This document shows, in pieces, positions 25,389-39,286 of a stretch of DNA of 64,000 nucleotides. The notes under the pieces are model-generated. The model made no database searches, had not been told where the DNA came from, and saw nothing but the letters and a program-made list of their open reading frames with translations. The position numbers were made by a program, and so were the translations under genes. Each line of letters begins with the position of its first letter. Positions within the stretch are counted from its first letter, which is position 1. This stretch comes from Lentzea tibetensis (GTDB lineage Bacteria; Actinomycetota; Actinomycetes; Mycobacteriales; Pseudonocardiaceae), in contig NZ_VOBR01000003.1 of NCBI RefSeq assembly GCF_007845675.1, forward strand, positions 372,001-436,000, written 5' to 3'.

Positions 25389-26825
25389 ATGGGGAAGGCA
25401 CGGGTCGTCGCGGCTGTGGCCGCGCTGGCGTTGCTCAGCGGGTGCACCTCGGTCGTCGAGGGCACCGCGAGAGGCGAGCGCCCGGACCCGACGAAGGTCG
25501 CCGGCCTGGAGATCACCAACGGCGCGTCCGGCCCCCGCGAGGGCGTGCCGGACGCGGACCTGCGCGTGGAGAACGCCGACGGCGGCGACATGGACCGCCT
25601 GGCGATCAACACGCTGGCCGACGTCCAGGAGTACTGGACCGCTGAGCTGCCCGCCCAGTTCGACGGCAAGACGTTCGAGCCGGTGAAGCGCCTGGTGTCG
25701 TACGACTCGACGGGCAAGGGCGTCGAGGTCTGCAAGACCGACACGACCGGCGTCGCCAACGCCTTCTACTGCTCGCTGGACGACAGCATCACGTGGGACC
25801 GCGGCGACCTGCTCCCGATGCTGAACGACTCGTTCGGCCCGCTCGCCGTGGTCACCGTGCTGGCCCACGAGATGGGCCACGCCGTGCAGTACAAACTCGG
25901 CCCGGCGTCCGGCATCACCCAGGCGACCCCGTCGATCGTGAAGGAACAGCAGGCCGACTGCTACGCGGGCACGTTCTTCCGCTGGATGGCTGAGGGCAAG
26001 GCGAAGCACTTCGAGATCTCCACCGGCCCAGGCCTGAACAAGGTCCTGACCACGATGTTCTTCATCCGCGACCAGGCGGGCACGTCGTTCGAGAAGCAGG
26101 GCGCCCACGGCAGCGCCTTCGACCGCGTCTCGGCATTCCAGTTCGGCTTCGCCCGCGGCGCCCGCCGCTGCGCCGACATCGACGAGGCCGAGATCGAAGC
26201 CCGGATCACCGAGCGCAAGTTCGAGCCCGCGGACACCGACAAGGGCCAGGGCCGAGGCAACGCGAAGGTCGACGACGACAAGTTCCTGCGCGCACTGGAG
26301 AACAGCCTGCGCAACGCCTACAAGACCTCCGGCGCCACGTTCCCCGCGATCAACCGGGATGGCGCGGGCTCGTGCTCCGACGCGGAGCCGACCACTCCCG
26401 CCACCTACTGCCCCGCCACCAACCAGGTCGGACTAGACCTGCCCGGACTCGTGCGGATCGGCACGCCCCCGAAGAAGGGCCAGAAGGGCGGCATCGGCGA
26501 CTTCGCCGCGTTCGCGGTGATCGCGTCGCGGTTCTCGCTGTCGATCCAGAAGGCCACCGGGTTCAAACTCGACGACGAGGCCGCCGGGCAACGCACCGCC
26601 TGCCTCACCGGCGCCTGGGCGGGCGAGGCCAACAAGCCGACCGCCGAGCTGCGCCTCTCGCCCGGCGACCTGGACGAGGCCGTGTCCGAACTGCTGGCCG
26701 ACGACAGCCTGATCGCCGCCGACGTCAACGGCGCCACCGTGCCTTCCGGGTTCGCACGGGTGGAGGCGTTCGGTGACGGCTTCTTCGGCGGCTCCTCAAC
26801 CTGCGTGCGCAAGTACAACCGCTAA
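25389..26825 (+). CDS. neutral zinc metallopeptidase lipoprotein (YpfJ-like), copy 1
   Basis: A 478-residue lipoprotein with lipobox LLSGC (Cys 19). The catalytic zinc motif HEMGH is at 160-164, with downstream EQQADCYAGTFFRW supplying the probable third ligand, as in the YpfJ/neutral zinc metallopeptidase family. The C-terminal half has paired Cys (GSCSDAEPTTPATYCP; RTACLTG) and a conserved end, LSPGDLDEAVSELL. It is anchored outside the membrane and presumably cleaves proteins at the cell surface. A paralogue with the same architecture faces it at 27701-29071, across an 875-bp repeat-rich spacer. Confidence 0.85.
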   Translation: MGKARVVAAVAALALLSGCTSVVEGTARGERPDPTKVAGLEITNGASGPREGVPDADLRVENADGGDMDRLAINTLADVQEYWTAELPAQFDGKTFEPVKRLVSYDSTGKGVEVCKTDTTGVANAFYCSLDDSITWDRGDLLPMLNDSFGPLAVVTVLAHEMGHAVQYKLGPASGITQATPSIVKEQQADCYAGTFFRWMAEGKAKHFEISTGPGLNKVLTTMFFIRDQAGTSFEKQGAHGSAFDRVSAFQFGFARGARRCADIDEAEIEARITERKFEPADTDKGQGRGNAKVDDDKFLRALENSLRNAYKTSGATFPAINRDGAGSCSDAEPTTPATYCPATNQVGLDLPGLVRIGTPPKKGQKGGIGDFAAFAVIASRFSLSIQKATGFKLDDEAAGQRTACLTGAWAGEANKPTAELRLSPGDLDEAVSELLADDSLIAADVNGATVPSGFARVEAFGDGFFGGSSTCVRKYNR

Positions 26826-26834
26826 CGCGCGCTA

Positions 26835-27560
26835 GTGCTTGACGTGCGGTGCGGGCGTGCTTTCGCAGGCGTCCTCGCACGCGAGAAACCCCCGAATCGA
26901 TGCTCTCAGCCGGCACTGACAACTCCGGGCCCCGCAGCCACGCCGACCGTGAATTCACCGAGAAAGCAGGGCTCGCTGCGCACGGCTGGGAGCGAGGCGG
27001 GCGCGGGTCGCGGCCATGCTCACGCAGGCGTCCCCCGCGTGTGAGAACCCCCCGATTCCATGGTCTCTGCCAGCACCGACAATCCCCGGCCCGCAGGCAC
27101 GCAAACCACTGAATCCGGCAGGTACCGAGGGAGCGCAGCCCAAACCGGCGGGTACTAAAGGAGCACCGCTCAAACCGGCGGGCACCAAGGGGGCGCGAGC
27201 CCAACTGGCGGGCACCAAGGGAGTATCGCCGAAACCGGCAGGTACCGAGGGGGCGCGGCCCGAACCAGCGGGTACTAAGGGAGCACCGCTCAAACCGGCG
27301 GGCACCAAGGGAGCGCGAGCCCAACCGGTGGACACCAAGAGTGCACGGCGAAACCGGCGCGAACCAAGCGAGCACCCCCTCAACCGGCAGATACCAAGAG
27401 CCGAGCGAAACCGGCAGATACCAAGGGAGCACCGCCAAAACCGGCAGATACCAAAAGAAAAGAGCGCCCGCCGCACTAGCAACCCCCGCACTGCCAACCG
27501 GGCGCGGCCCCCGAACACAAACCGGCAGCCAAATGATCAGAACAAACTTTCCCGGAGGGC
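26835..27560 (+). repeat. dispersed repeat element, copy A: two end modules plus twelve 30-bp tandem units
   Basis: Between the convergent metallopeptidase genes. Two similar end modules (about 26860-26945 and 27020-27105; shared core GAGAAACCCCCGA/GAGAACCCCCCGA and CCGACAATCC-like stretches) are followed by about twelve imperfect 30-bp units from 27113 to 27455, each with a core like AAACCGGCGGGCACCAAGGG. Four units form a 120-bp super-repeat that occurs twice in a row (27113-27232 and 27233-27352). A conserved tail follows (27456-27540, containing AAACCGGCAGCCAAATGATC). An inverted, shorter copy (B) is at 45190-45660. No unique spacers (not CRISPR) and no transposase. One frame stays open through it, but without a convincing start or RBS. 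Confidence 0.8.
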
Positions 27561-27562
27561 GG

Positions 27563-27690
27563 GGTGGGGAGAGGTTCGCGGATCAGGCGAAGCCTTGCCA
27601 TATTTTCAGGTCGGGGTCAAGACGTCTTTTTGTCTTGACCCCGCCCTGAAAATATGGCCACCTCTGGTGATCCGCGAACCTCTCCCCACC
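27563..27690. repeat. 128-bp nested inverted repeat (long hairpin)
   Basis: Outer arms 27563-27585 and 27668-27690 match perfectly over 23 bp. Inner arms 27597-27623 and 27632-27658 match over 27 bp with one mismatch (CAGGTCGGGG against CAGGGCGGGG), closing on an 8-base T-rich loop. It begins just after repeat copy A and ends 10 bases before the stop of the minus-strand metallopeptidase. The inner part contains A/T-rich stretches (CATATTTTCAGG) unusual for this DNA. It could terminate the two convergent genes; the size and composition also fit a MITE-like insertion. Confidence 0.75.
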
Positions 27691-27700
27691 CAGAGGAATC

Positions 27701-29071
27701 TCAGCCCACCCCACACTTCTTGGGCCCCTCGAACACACCTTCACGAAACACAGCAACCCGCTTGAACCCAGGCTCAAGCGCAGACCCACCTTTACTGTCC
27801 CGAGCCGCGTAGTCGTACTCGAGCAACACGTTGACGGCCTCGTCCATATCGCCGGGCGAAAGCCCGAACCCCTTCTCACGAGCAAGCACAGACCCGGTGT
27901 AAGCGCCGGCCAAGCACAACGCACTGCGGCTAGCGTCCTCACCCTCCAAGGGCTTCCCGAGAACAGCCAACTCAGCCATCCCGTACCGCGAGGCGAGCAA
28001 CACGCCAGTCGCGTAGTCACCCAGCTCAGCGTGCAAAGCGGGCAACTCCTCCTTGACGTCAACGGCGATCGACTTGGCAGAAGGGCAGTACGCAACCGGC
28101 CCTTGGTTACCGGAGCAGTCGGGCTCGGTCTGGCTGGCCTCGGCCTTGGGCGGAGTCCACGTCTTGCCGAGCTGCTGGGCGATGGACGCGTAGTACCCGT
28201 CCAGGTCGGGCGTGATCGACTCGAGCATCTTCGCGAACGGCAGGTTGCCGCCGGTGGCGCGGTCGTCGGCGTTGGTGAACGCCCGCTGCGTGAAGACGCG
28301 GTTCTGCACGGTCATCGCGGCGCAGAACTTGGTGCCCTGCTCGTACCCGTCCTGGAACGCCGCGACGCGGTCGAACGCGCTGCCGTGCGCCTGCTCGTCA
28401 GTGGGCGACGTGCCCACCGGGTCGCGGAACGTGATCAACGCGCCCAGCGCTGAGTCGAGCGTGTTGGAGCCGATGTCGAGGTGGTCGGACTTGCCGTCGT
28501 TGACCCACCGGATGAACGAGCCGGCGAAGCAGTCGGCCATGGCCTCGGTGAGGATCGTGGGGAACCGTTCCGGCTCGCGGCGTTCGGCCTCCGGGGTGAT
28601 GCCCATGCGGCGCTGCACGGCGTGGCCCATCTCGTGCGCCAGCACGATGACCACGGCGGCCTGCCCGAACTTGTCCTCCAGCACGGGCAGCAACGCGGTC
28701 CGGTCCCAGGCGATCGCGTCGGCGGCGGGGCAGTAGAAGGCGTTGCCTTCGACGTCCGAGGCCTTCTGGGTGCACGGCGGCGGCTTGGCGGTGTTGTCGG
28801 AGGTGTCGACGGAGTAGTAGCCGCCGGTGAGCTTCTGCCACGGCTTGTTGAACGTCGGCTGGGACGCGTCGGTCCAGAACTGCTCGATGTCCGTCAGCGC
28901 GGTCGCGGCCAGCTGGTCGATGCGGCCGCCGTCCGTGCCGCGGACCACGGCCGTGTCGATGCCCTCGTTGTTCACCACCTTCGCGGCGACCGGACGGCCT
29001 GGGATTGCGTTGGAGCACCCGGTGACCACGAGTGCCAAGACGACCAGGAACGCGATCCGAGAGTGCCGCAT
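27701..29071 (-). CDS. neutral zinc metallopeptidase lipoprotein (YpfJ-like), copy 2
   Basis: A 456-residue paralogue of the protein at 25389-26825. Lipobox VTGC (Cys 19), zinc motif HEMGH at 146-150, and the third-ligand region TEAMADCFAGSFIRW. The Cys pairs PDCSGNQGPVAYCP and SALCLAG and the C-terminal LSPGDMDEAVNVLLEYDY correspond one to one with copy 1. The ATG at 29071 is chosen because it directly precedes the lipoprotein signal; the longer frame upstream adds 20 residues without any signal character. The two genes converge, so they are an inverted duplication that has diverged considerably. Substrate unknown. Confidence 0.85.
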   Translation of the reverse strand: MRHSRIAFLVVLALVVTGCSNAIPGRPVAAKVVNNEGIDTAVVRGTDGGRIDQLAATALTDIEQFWTDASQPTFNKPWQKLTGGYYSVDTSDNTAKPPPCTQKASDVEGNAFYCPAADAIAWDRTALLPVLEDKFGQAAVVIVLAHEMGHAVQRRMGITPEAERREPERFPTILTEAMADCFAGSFIRWVNDGKSDHLDIGSNTLDSALGALITFRDPVGTSPTDEQAHGSAFDRVAAFQDGYEQGTKFCAAMTVQNRVFTQRAFTNADDRATGGNLPFAKMLESITPDLDGYYASIAQQLGKTWTPPKAEASQTEPDCSGNQGPVAYCPSAKSIAVDVKEELPALHAELGDYATGVLLASRYGMAELAVLGKPLEGEDASRSALCLAGAYTGSVLAREKGFGLSPGDMDEAVNVLLEYDYAARDSKGGSALEPGFKRVAVFREGVFEGPKKCGVG

Positions 29072-29142
29072 CACCCCATTGTGCCGGGTGCGCGGTGTGG
29101 TGGGGGGCATGTCAAGGCCAACGTGCCTCACCCCGCACCGGT

Positions 29143-30294
29143 TCAGGTGCGTTGGGCTGATAGTGGGACGTTCGGACTGCTCGCACCGATGCAGTCGTGC
29201 ACGCCGACCCCGTCAGCGACATAGGACTCGTCGCTCTCGACCTGCAGGTTGTAGACCCAGCCGTCGAATTTCGGCGAGGTGACGCCCTGCACCCGCCGCC
29301 ACACAGCGGTGTCGTCGACCTTGGGCAGGTTGGTCCCGTTGCCGTAGGGAAACGACAGGTCGTACCGGGTCTGTCGGGTCGCGGCGTGTCGGTTGAGGCT
29401 GGGCTCGGACTGACGCAGACCGACTGGCCGTCCGAGCGTGGTGGCGATGGCGAGCATGTCCAACGCGAGCTGGCGGCACACCGTTACGCCGACCACCAGC
29501 TGCCGGTCCTGCCGGTCAGAGCCGTCGCCAGCCAGCCAGCCGTCCAGCAACGCCTCGAGATACGGGGCCGGGCCGTACGTCACGTGCGCGGACAGCCTCT
29601 TGTCGCCGTGCTTGGCAGTACCGGGCACCAGGATTTCGAACAACCGCTTCCACGTCTTGCCGTACAGCACGACGATCATGGCCCCGTTCGGGCGCTGCTG
29701 AATCCGCGAAGTCGCTCCGAACGCGTCCTTGATCAGGGCACATGTTTCCGGGACCAGGGTGTCGCGTTCGTGGCTGCCGTAGGTCCAGGTGACCTTGTTG
29801 GGAGTGACGTTCCCTTCGGCCGCGTACAGGCCGAGCAAGCGACCGAGCGACGGAGTGCGGGCCAACAGCGTCGGCAGTGGCGCGATCTCGCTGATCACGC
29901 CGCCGACGTTGATCGTGCCGTCGATGGTCCCTCGCAGGTCCTTGACGTTGACCAAGCGCTCCACGTGGATCAGATCGTCTCCGGCGGCGTGGTAGCGGGT
30001 GATCGACACGTGGTCGCCGTTGCGGAGATCCTTCGCGGCGACGTAGCCGCGAGTCGTGCGCACCGGGTGGTTCGGAGTGCAGTGCAGTGGCATGTGCCCG
30101 CGAAAGGTCACCTCCACCAGACCGTCGTCCGCGCGCCGCACCATCGTGTGCAGTACCCGCCCGGTACGCCCTTCGGCGGTGACCACCTCGTCGAGCAGCC
30201 GGATCTGCTCGATGGGGCGCTGGCTGCCGTCGGCCAGGCGCACGTACGTCCCGGCCGGGACGCACACGCTCAACGGTTGGAAAGCCCTCTTCAT
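29143..30294 (-). CDS. free-standing intein: HINT domain with LAGLIDADG homing endonuclease
   Basis: A 383-residue protein that reads as an almost bare intein. The first ten residues (MKRAFQPLSV) form a minimal N-extein. Cys11 opens block A (CVPAGTYVRLADGSQRPIEQ), and block B is LHCTPNHPV with the conserved His. LAGLIDADG blocks LLGLYAAEGNV and LLDGWLAGDGS lie in the middle. Block F is GWVYNLQVESDESYVADG and block G is VGVHDC, with Asp where inteins usually have Asn. Only CIGASSPNVPLSAQRT follows as C-extein. The ATG lies seven bases after the glgB stop, so it is probably co-transcribed with the GlgE operon. A host protein is not recognisable; splicing would leave a peptide of 26 residues. 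Confidence 0.8.
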   Translation of the reverse strand: MKRAFQPLSVCVPAGTYVRLADGSQRPIEQIRLLDEVVTAEGRTGRVLHTMVRRADDGLVEVTFRGHMPLHCTPNHPVRTTRGYVAAKDLRNGDHVSITRYHAAGDDLIHVERLVNVKDLRGTIDGTINVGGVISEIAPLPTLLARTPSLGRLLGLYAAEGNVTPNKVTWTYGSHERDTLVPETCALIKDAFGATSRIQQRPNGAMIVVLYGKTWKRLFEILVPGTAKHGDKRLSAHVTYGPAPYLEALLDGWLAGDGSDRQDRQLVVGVTVCRQLALDMLAIATTLGRPVGLRQSEPSLNRHAATRQTRYDLSFPYGNGTNLPKVDDTAVWRRVQGVTSPKFDGWVYNLQVESDESYVADGVGVHDCIGASSPNVPLSAQRT

Positions 30295-30301
30295 GGCAAC
30301 G

Positions 30302-32449
<2,148 letters not shown>

Positions 32450-32452
32450 GAC

Positions 32453-33765
32453 TCACTCTCCTCCGCTGGTGATCCGGGCGATCGACGACAGGGGGATCGT
32501 CAACCACTCCGGCCGGTTCGCGTGCTCGTAAGCGACCTCGTAGACCGCCTTGTCCAACTCGAACGCCTGCAACAGGAAGGCGTGCTCGCGCGGGTCCGAC
32601 AAGACCTCCGCGTACCCGTCGCAGAACGCCGCGCGGTTGCGCCGCGCCCACTCCAGCGCTCGGTAGGCGAGCTGGTCGTCGTCCTGACCGACCAGCAGCT
32701 GGTGCGCCGCGTAGTCGAAGGATCGCAGCATTCCGGCCACGTCGCGCAGTGGCGAGCGCATCGCCGTCCGCTCCGCGATCGGTGCGGCGGGCTCACCTTC
32801 GAAGTCGATCAGCAGCCAGCCCTGCACGGTCCGCAGCACCTGACCGAGGTGCAGGTCGCCGTGGATGTGCTGGATCGCGATGTCGCCGAGGTGCTCGCGC
32901 GCCTGCTCGAACACCTCCCGCAGCGCCGCCGAGTGCTCGCCCAGCTCCGGGACGTCGTGCAGCACGGCGTCCAAACGGGACTGCATCGACGCGATCGCCG
33001 ACGCGATCTCGGTGGCGCCCGCGGTCTGCGTGCCGAGCGCCCGCGCCAGGTCCGCGTGCACGGACGCCACCGCGTGGCCCAGCCGGTGCGCCTCGGCCGC
33101 GAAGTCGCCGCCGACCTCGTCCGCGTGCAGGTCCGCCTCGGCCATCAGGTCGCGCACGCTGGTCGTCGCCATCGCCCAGCCGTCGACCGCGTCGGGCAGG
33201 AACTCCTGCAGCATGCCGAGCGTCACCGGCGTGCCGTCGAGGTCCGTCGTGATCGACCCGAGCGGCTGCGCGATGTGCTGGCAGCCGACGCCGCGCAGCG
33301 CCCGGTGCAGCACCAGGTCCGGGTTCTCGCCGAGCGTCAGCTTGCGGAACAGCTTCAGGATGTACTGCTGTCCGTAGATCAGCGACGTGTTGGACTGCTC
33401 GACCCCGACCGGCCGTCCGCGCAGCCCGGTGCGCAGCTCGGTGTCCGGCTCGTGCGCGAACACCAGGCCGTCCACCCGCTCGCCGCGGGCGATCAGGTCG
33501 AGGAGCACGCCGTTCAGCTCGGGGTCGGCCGTCGACTCGTAGGAGTCGGCCAGTTCGGAGATCAGCAGCTGGTACGGGCTCGACCGGCCGTCCTGGTCGA
33601 CCGCGACGATCACGTGCACCAGGTCGTCGTCCAGCAGTGTCGTCCGAAGTGGACGGACGCCGCTGACGGGCCGGTCCTTGCCGCCGAACCAGCGCAGGTT
33701 CGGCAGCATGTCCGGCAGCGCGGACACCAGCTTGTCGACGAGTTCGTGCGGGTCGATCACGCGGT

Positions 33766-33769
<4 letters not shown>
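32453..33769 (-). CDS. mak: maltokinase
   Basis: A 438-residue maltokinase (Pep2 type) that uses ATP to make maltose 1-phosphate, the substrate of GlgE. Recognisable features: the N-terminal cap domain with [11 protein letters not shown], the family segment [22 protein letters not shown], and the catalytic lobe with [12 protein letters not shown] (HGDxHxxQ) and LLIDFEGEP. The GTG start at 33769 overlaps the treS stop as GTGA, so translation is coupled to the enzyme that supplies maltose; in some mycobacteria the two are even fused. The reading frame upstream of this start is the shadow of treS. The length is that of the mycobacterial enzyme. Confidence 0.94.
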
Positions 33770-35586
<1,817 letters not shown>

Positions 35587-35623
35587 GTACTGCTCCCACG
35601 TCATCGGGGGTTGCGGGGGACCC

Positions 35624-37600
<1,977 letters not shown>

Positions 37601-37764
37601 GCGCAGCGCCCCTCTCGCCGTGTTTGTGCCAATCCTGCCTTGCTCGATCAAGCCGCCGATCACCGGGCAGGTCACGGCGGGAGTCCCACCCAGTCCGTAC
37701 CCCGTACTTGTCGATCGCACACCCTTGTCCCGAGCGTGTCCAGAGGAGGCCGCCAGTACTGGTA

Positions 37765-37779
37765 GATAACGCTGTTATC
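37765..37779. promoter_or_regulatory. dyad GATAAC-GCT-GTTATC between glgE and the kinase gene
   Basis: A perfect 6-bp inverted repeat with a 3-base centre in the 217-bp divergent intergenic region, 38 bases before the kinase GTG. It is AT-rich against its surroundings and a plausible operator for either gene. No matching copy was noticed elsewhere in the window. Confidence 0.4.
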
Positions 37780-37817
37780 GGCACGTCGGCGGTGGTCGGT
37801 CGGTACTCTCGGCCGCC

Positions 37818-39146
37818 GTGACCAAGCTTGGTGACCGATACCTCCTGCTCGACGAGCTGGGCAGCGGTGCGATGGGCGTGGTGTGGCGGGCGCGCGACGA
37901 GCTGCTGCACCGCGAGGTCGCGATCAAGCAGCTGCTGCTGCCCGATCTGGCGCCCCGGCAGGTGGACGAGGCCTGTCAACGGGCGATGCGGGAGGGCCGG
38001 ATCGCGGCCCGGCTGCAGCACCCGAACGCGATCGGGGTCTTCGACGTCGTGATCGAGGACGGCAAGCCGTGCCTGGTCATGGAGTACCTGCCGTCCCGCA
38101 GCCTGTCCGCTGTGCTCGCCGAACGAGGTCCGCTGCCGCCTGCCGAGGCCGCGCGGATCGGCGTGCACGTCGCTGCGGCGCTCGCCGCCGCGCACGAGGC
38201 GGGGATCGTGCACCGGGATGTCAAACCCGGCAACGTCCTCATCGGATCCAACGGCAGCGTCAAGATCACGGACTTCGGGATCTCCCGAGCGGCCGGTGAC
38301 GTGGCGGTCACCCGGACCGGGATGCTGGCGGGCACGCTCGCCTACCTCGCGCCCGAGCTGGCCCGCGGCGCGGACCCCGACGCCGCGTCGGACGTGTTCT
38401 CGCTCGGGGCGACCCTCTACGCGCTGACCGAGGGACAGCCGCCGTTCGGGCGCACCGACAACGACTTCGGCCTGCTCTACAAGATCTCGATGGGACAGAT
38501 CACGCCACCCGCGCGGTCCGGCGCGCTCGGGCCCCTGCTCTCCCGGCTGCTGGCGATCGACCCCGCGGCCAGGCCGACCGCCGCGCAGGTCGCCGAGCTG
38601 CTGGCGGGCATCACCGGTCCGGCCACCGCCGTCCAGCCCGTGCCGAAGCGGCGCACGGGCGTGGTCGTCGCCGCCGCTGCGGTGGTGCTCGTCGCGACGG
38701 TCGTGGCCGCGTCGTTCCTGGTCGACCGCGGCTGGACCGCGGGGTCGGTCGGCAGTTCGACGCCGCAGACGTCCCAGTCGACATCCCAGTCGGCGTCTGC
38801 GCAGCACACGGCGTTCACCACGCGGCAGGTGGACGCCTTCGTTCAGCAGCACTTCGCCAAGCTGCCGAAGGACACCGCGGGCGCGCGGCAGGACTGGGCG
38901 CCGGAGTTCCGGCCCGCCGAGTGGAACGACGATCAGTTCTGGAGCGCGTACGAGGTGGTGGCGATCTACGGCGCACCGGTGATCAGCAGCAGCGCGCAGG
39001 ACGAGAGGTTCGCCGTCAAGGTCGACCTGACGCTGCGCAGGCGGGACGCCGCCGAGCACGACGTGTCGATCAAGTCCCACCAGCTCGACGTGATGGCCAG
39101 GGACGGCAGGCTGCTCATCACCCACGCGATCGAGGCCGGCAACTGA
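37818..39146 (+). CDS. membrane-anchored Ser/Thr protein kinase (PknB family)
   Basis: A 442-residue Hanks-type kinase. Glycine loop LGSGAMGVVW (14-23), ATP Lys in VAIK (about 37), catalytic HRDVKPGN (132-139), DFG at 152-154, activation-loop segment TRTGMLAGTLAYLAPE. A transmembrane helix at about 276-296 (VVVAAAAVVLVATVVAASFLV) places the remaining 145 residues outside the cell: a Ser/Gln-rich stalk, then a small domain (TTRQVDAFVQQHF...YEVVAIYGAPVISSS...). That sensor domain is not PASTA and I do not recognise it. The gene is divergent from glgE and 140 bases upstream of glgP, so control of alpha-glucan turnover is an attractive but unproven idea. GTG start. Confidence 0.9.
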   Translation: MTKLGDRYLLLDELGSGAMGVVWRARDELLHREVAIKQLLLPDLAPRQVDEACQRAMREGRIAARLQHPNAIGVFDVVIEDGKPCLVMEYLPSRSLSAVLAERGPLPPAEAARIGVHVAAALAAAHEAGIVHRDVKPGNVLIGSNGSVKITDFGISRAAGDVAVTRTGMLAGTLAYLAPELARGADPDAASDVFSLGATLYALTEGQPPFGRTDNDFGLLYKISMGQITPPARSGALGPLLSRLLAIDPAARPTAAQVAELLAGITGPATAVQPVPKRRTGVVVAAAAVVLVATVVAASFLVDRGWTAGSVGSSTPQTSQSTSQSASAQHTAFTTRQVDAFVQQHFAKLPKDTAGARQDWAPEFRPAEWNDDQFWSAYEVVAIYGAPVISSSAQDERFAVKVDLTLRRRDAAEHDVSIKSHQLDVMARDGRLLITHAIEAGN

Positions 39147-39286
39147 CCCCGCCTGTGGGCTGACTCTCCTGTCGCGCTGTTTGCGCAGGTCGCGGGCTCG
39201 TTCGTCTTGATCGGTTCTGCAAGTCGTTGCAGGCTTGGCCGGGAATCTTGTCGAGGCATCGGGGGCGGGAGATAAGGTCGCTCGCC

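Noticed and set aside
27113-27455. Possible CRISPR array (regular about 30-bp units)
   Set aside because: Units are joined head to tail with no unique spacers and there are no cas genes nearby; it is a tandem repeat.
27016-27765. 249-codon repeat-peptide gene through copy A (PAGTKGA decapeptides)
   Set aside because: No RBS, start inside the repeat end module, runs into the long hairpin and the antisense of a real gene; codon pattern gives no clear coding support. Kept as an open question in the findings, not as a CDS.
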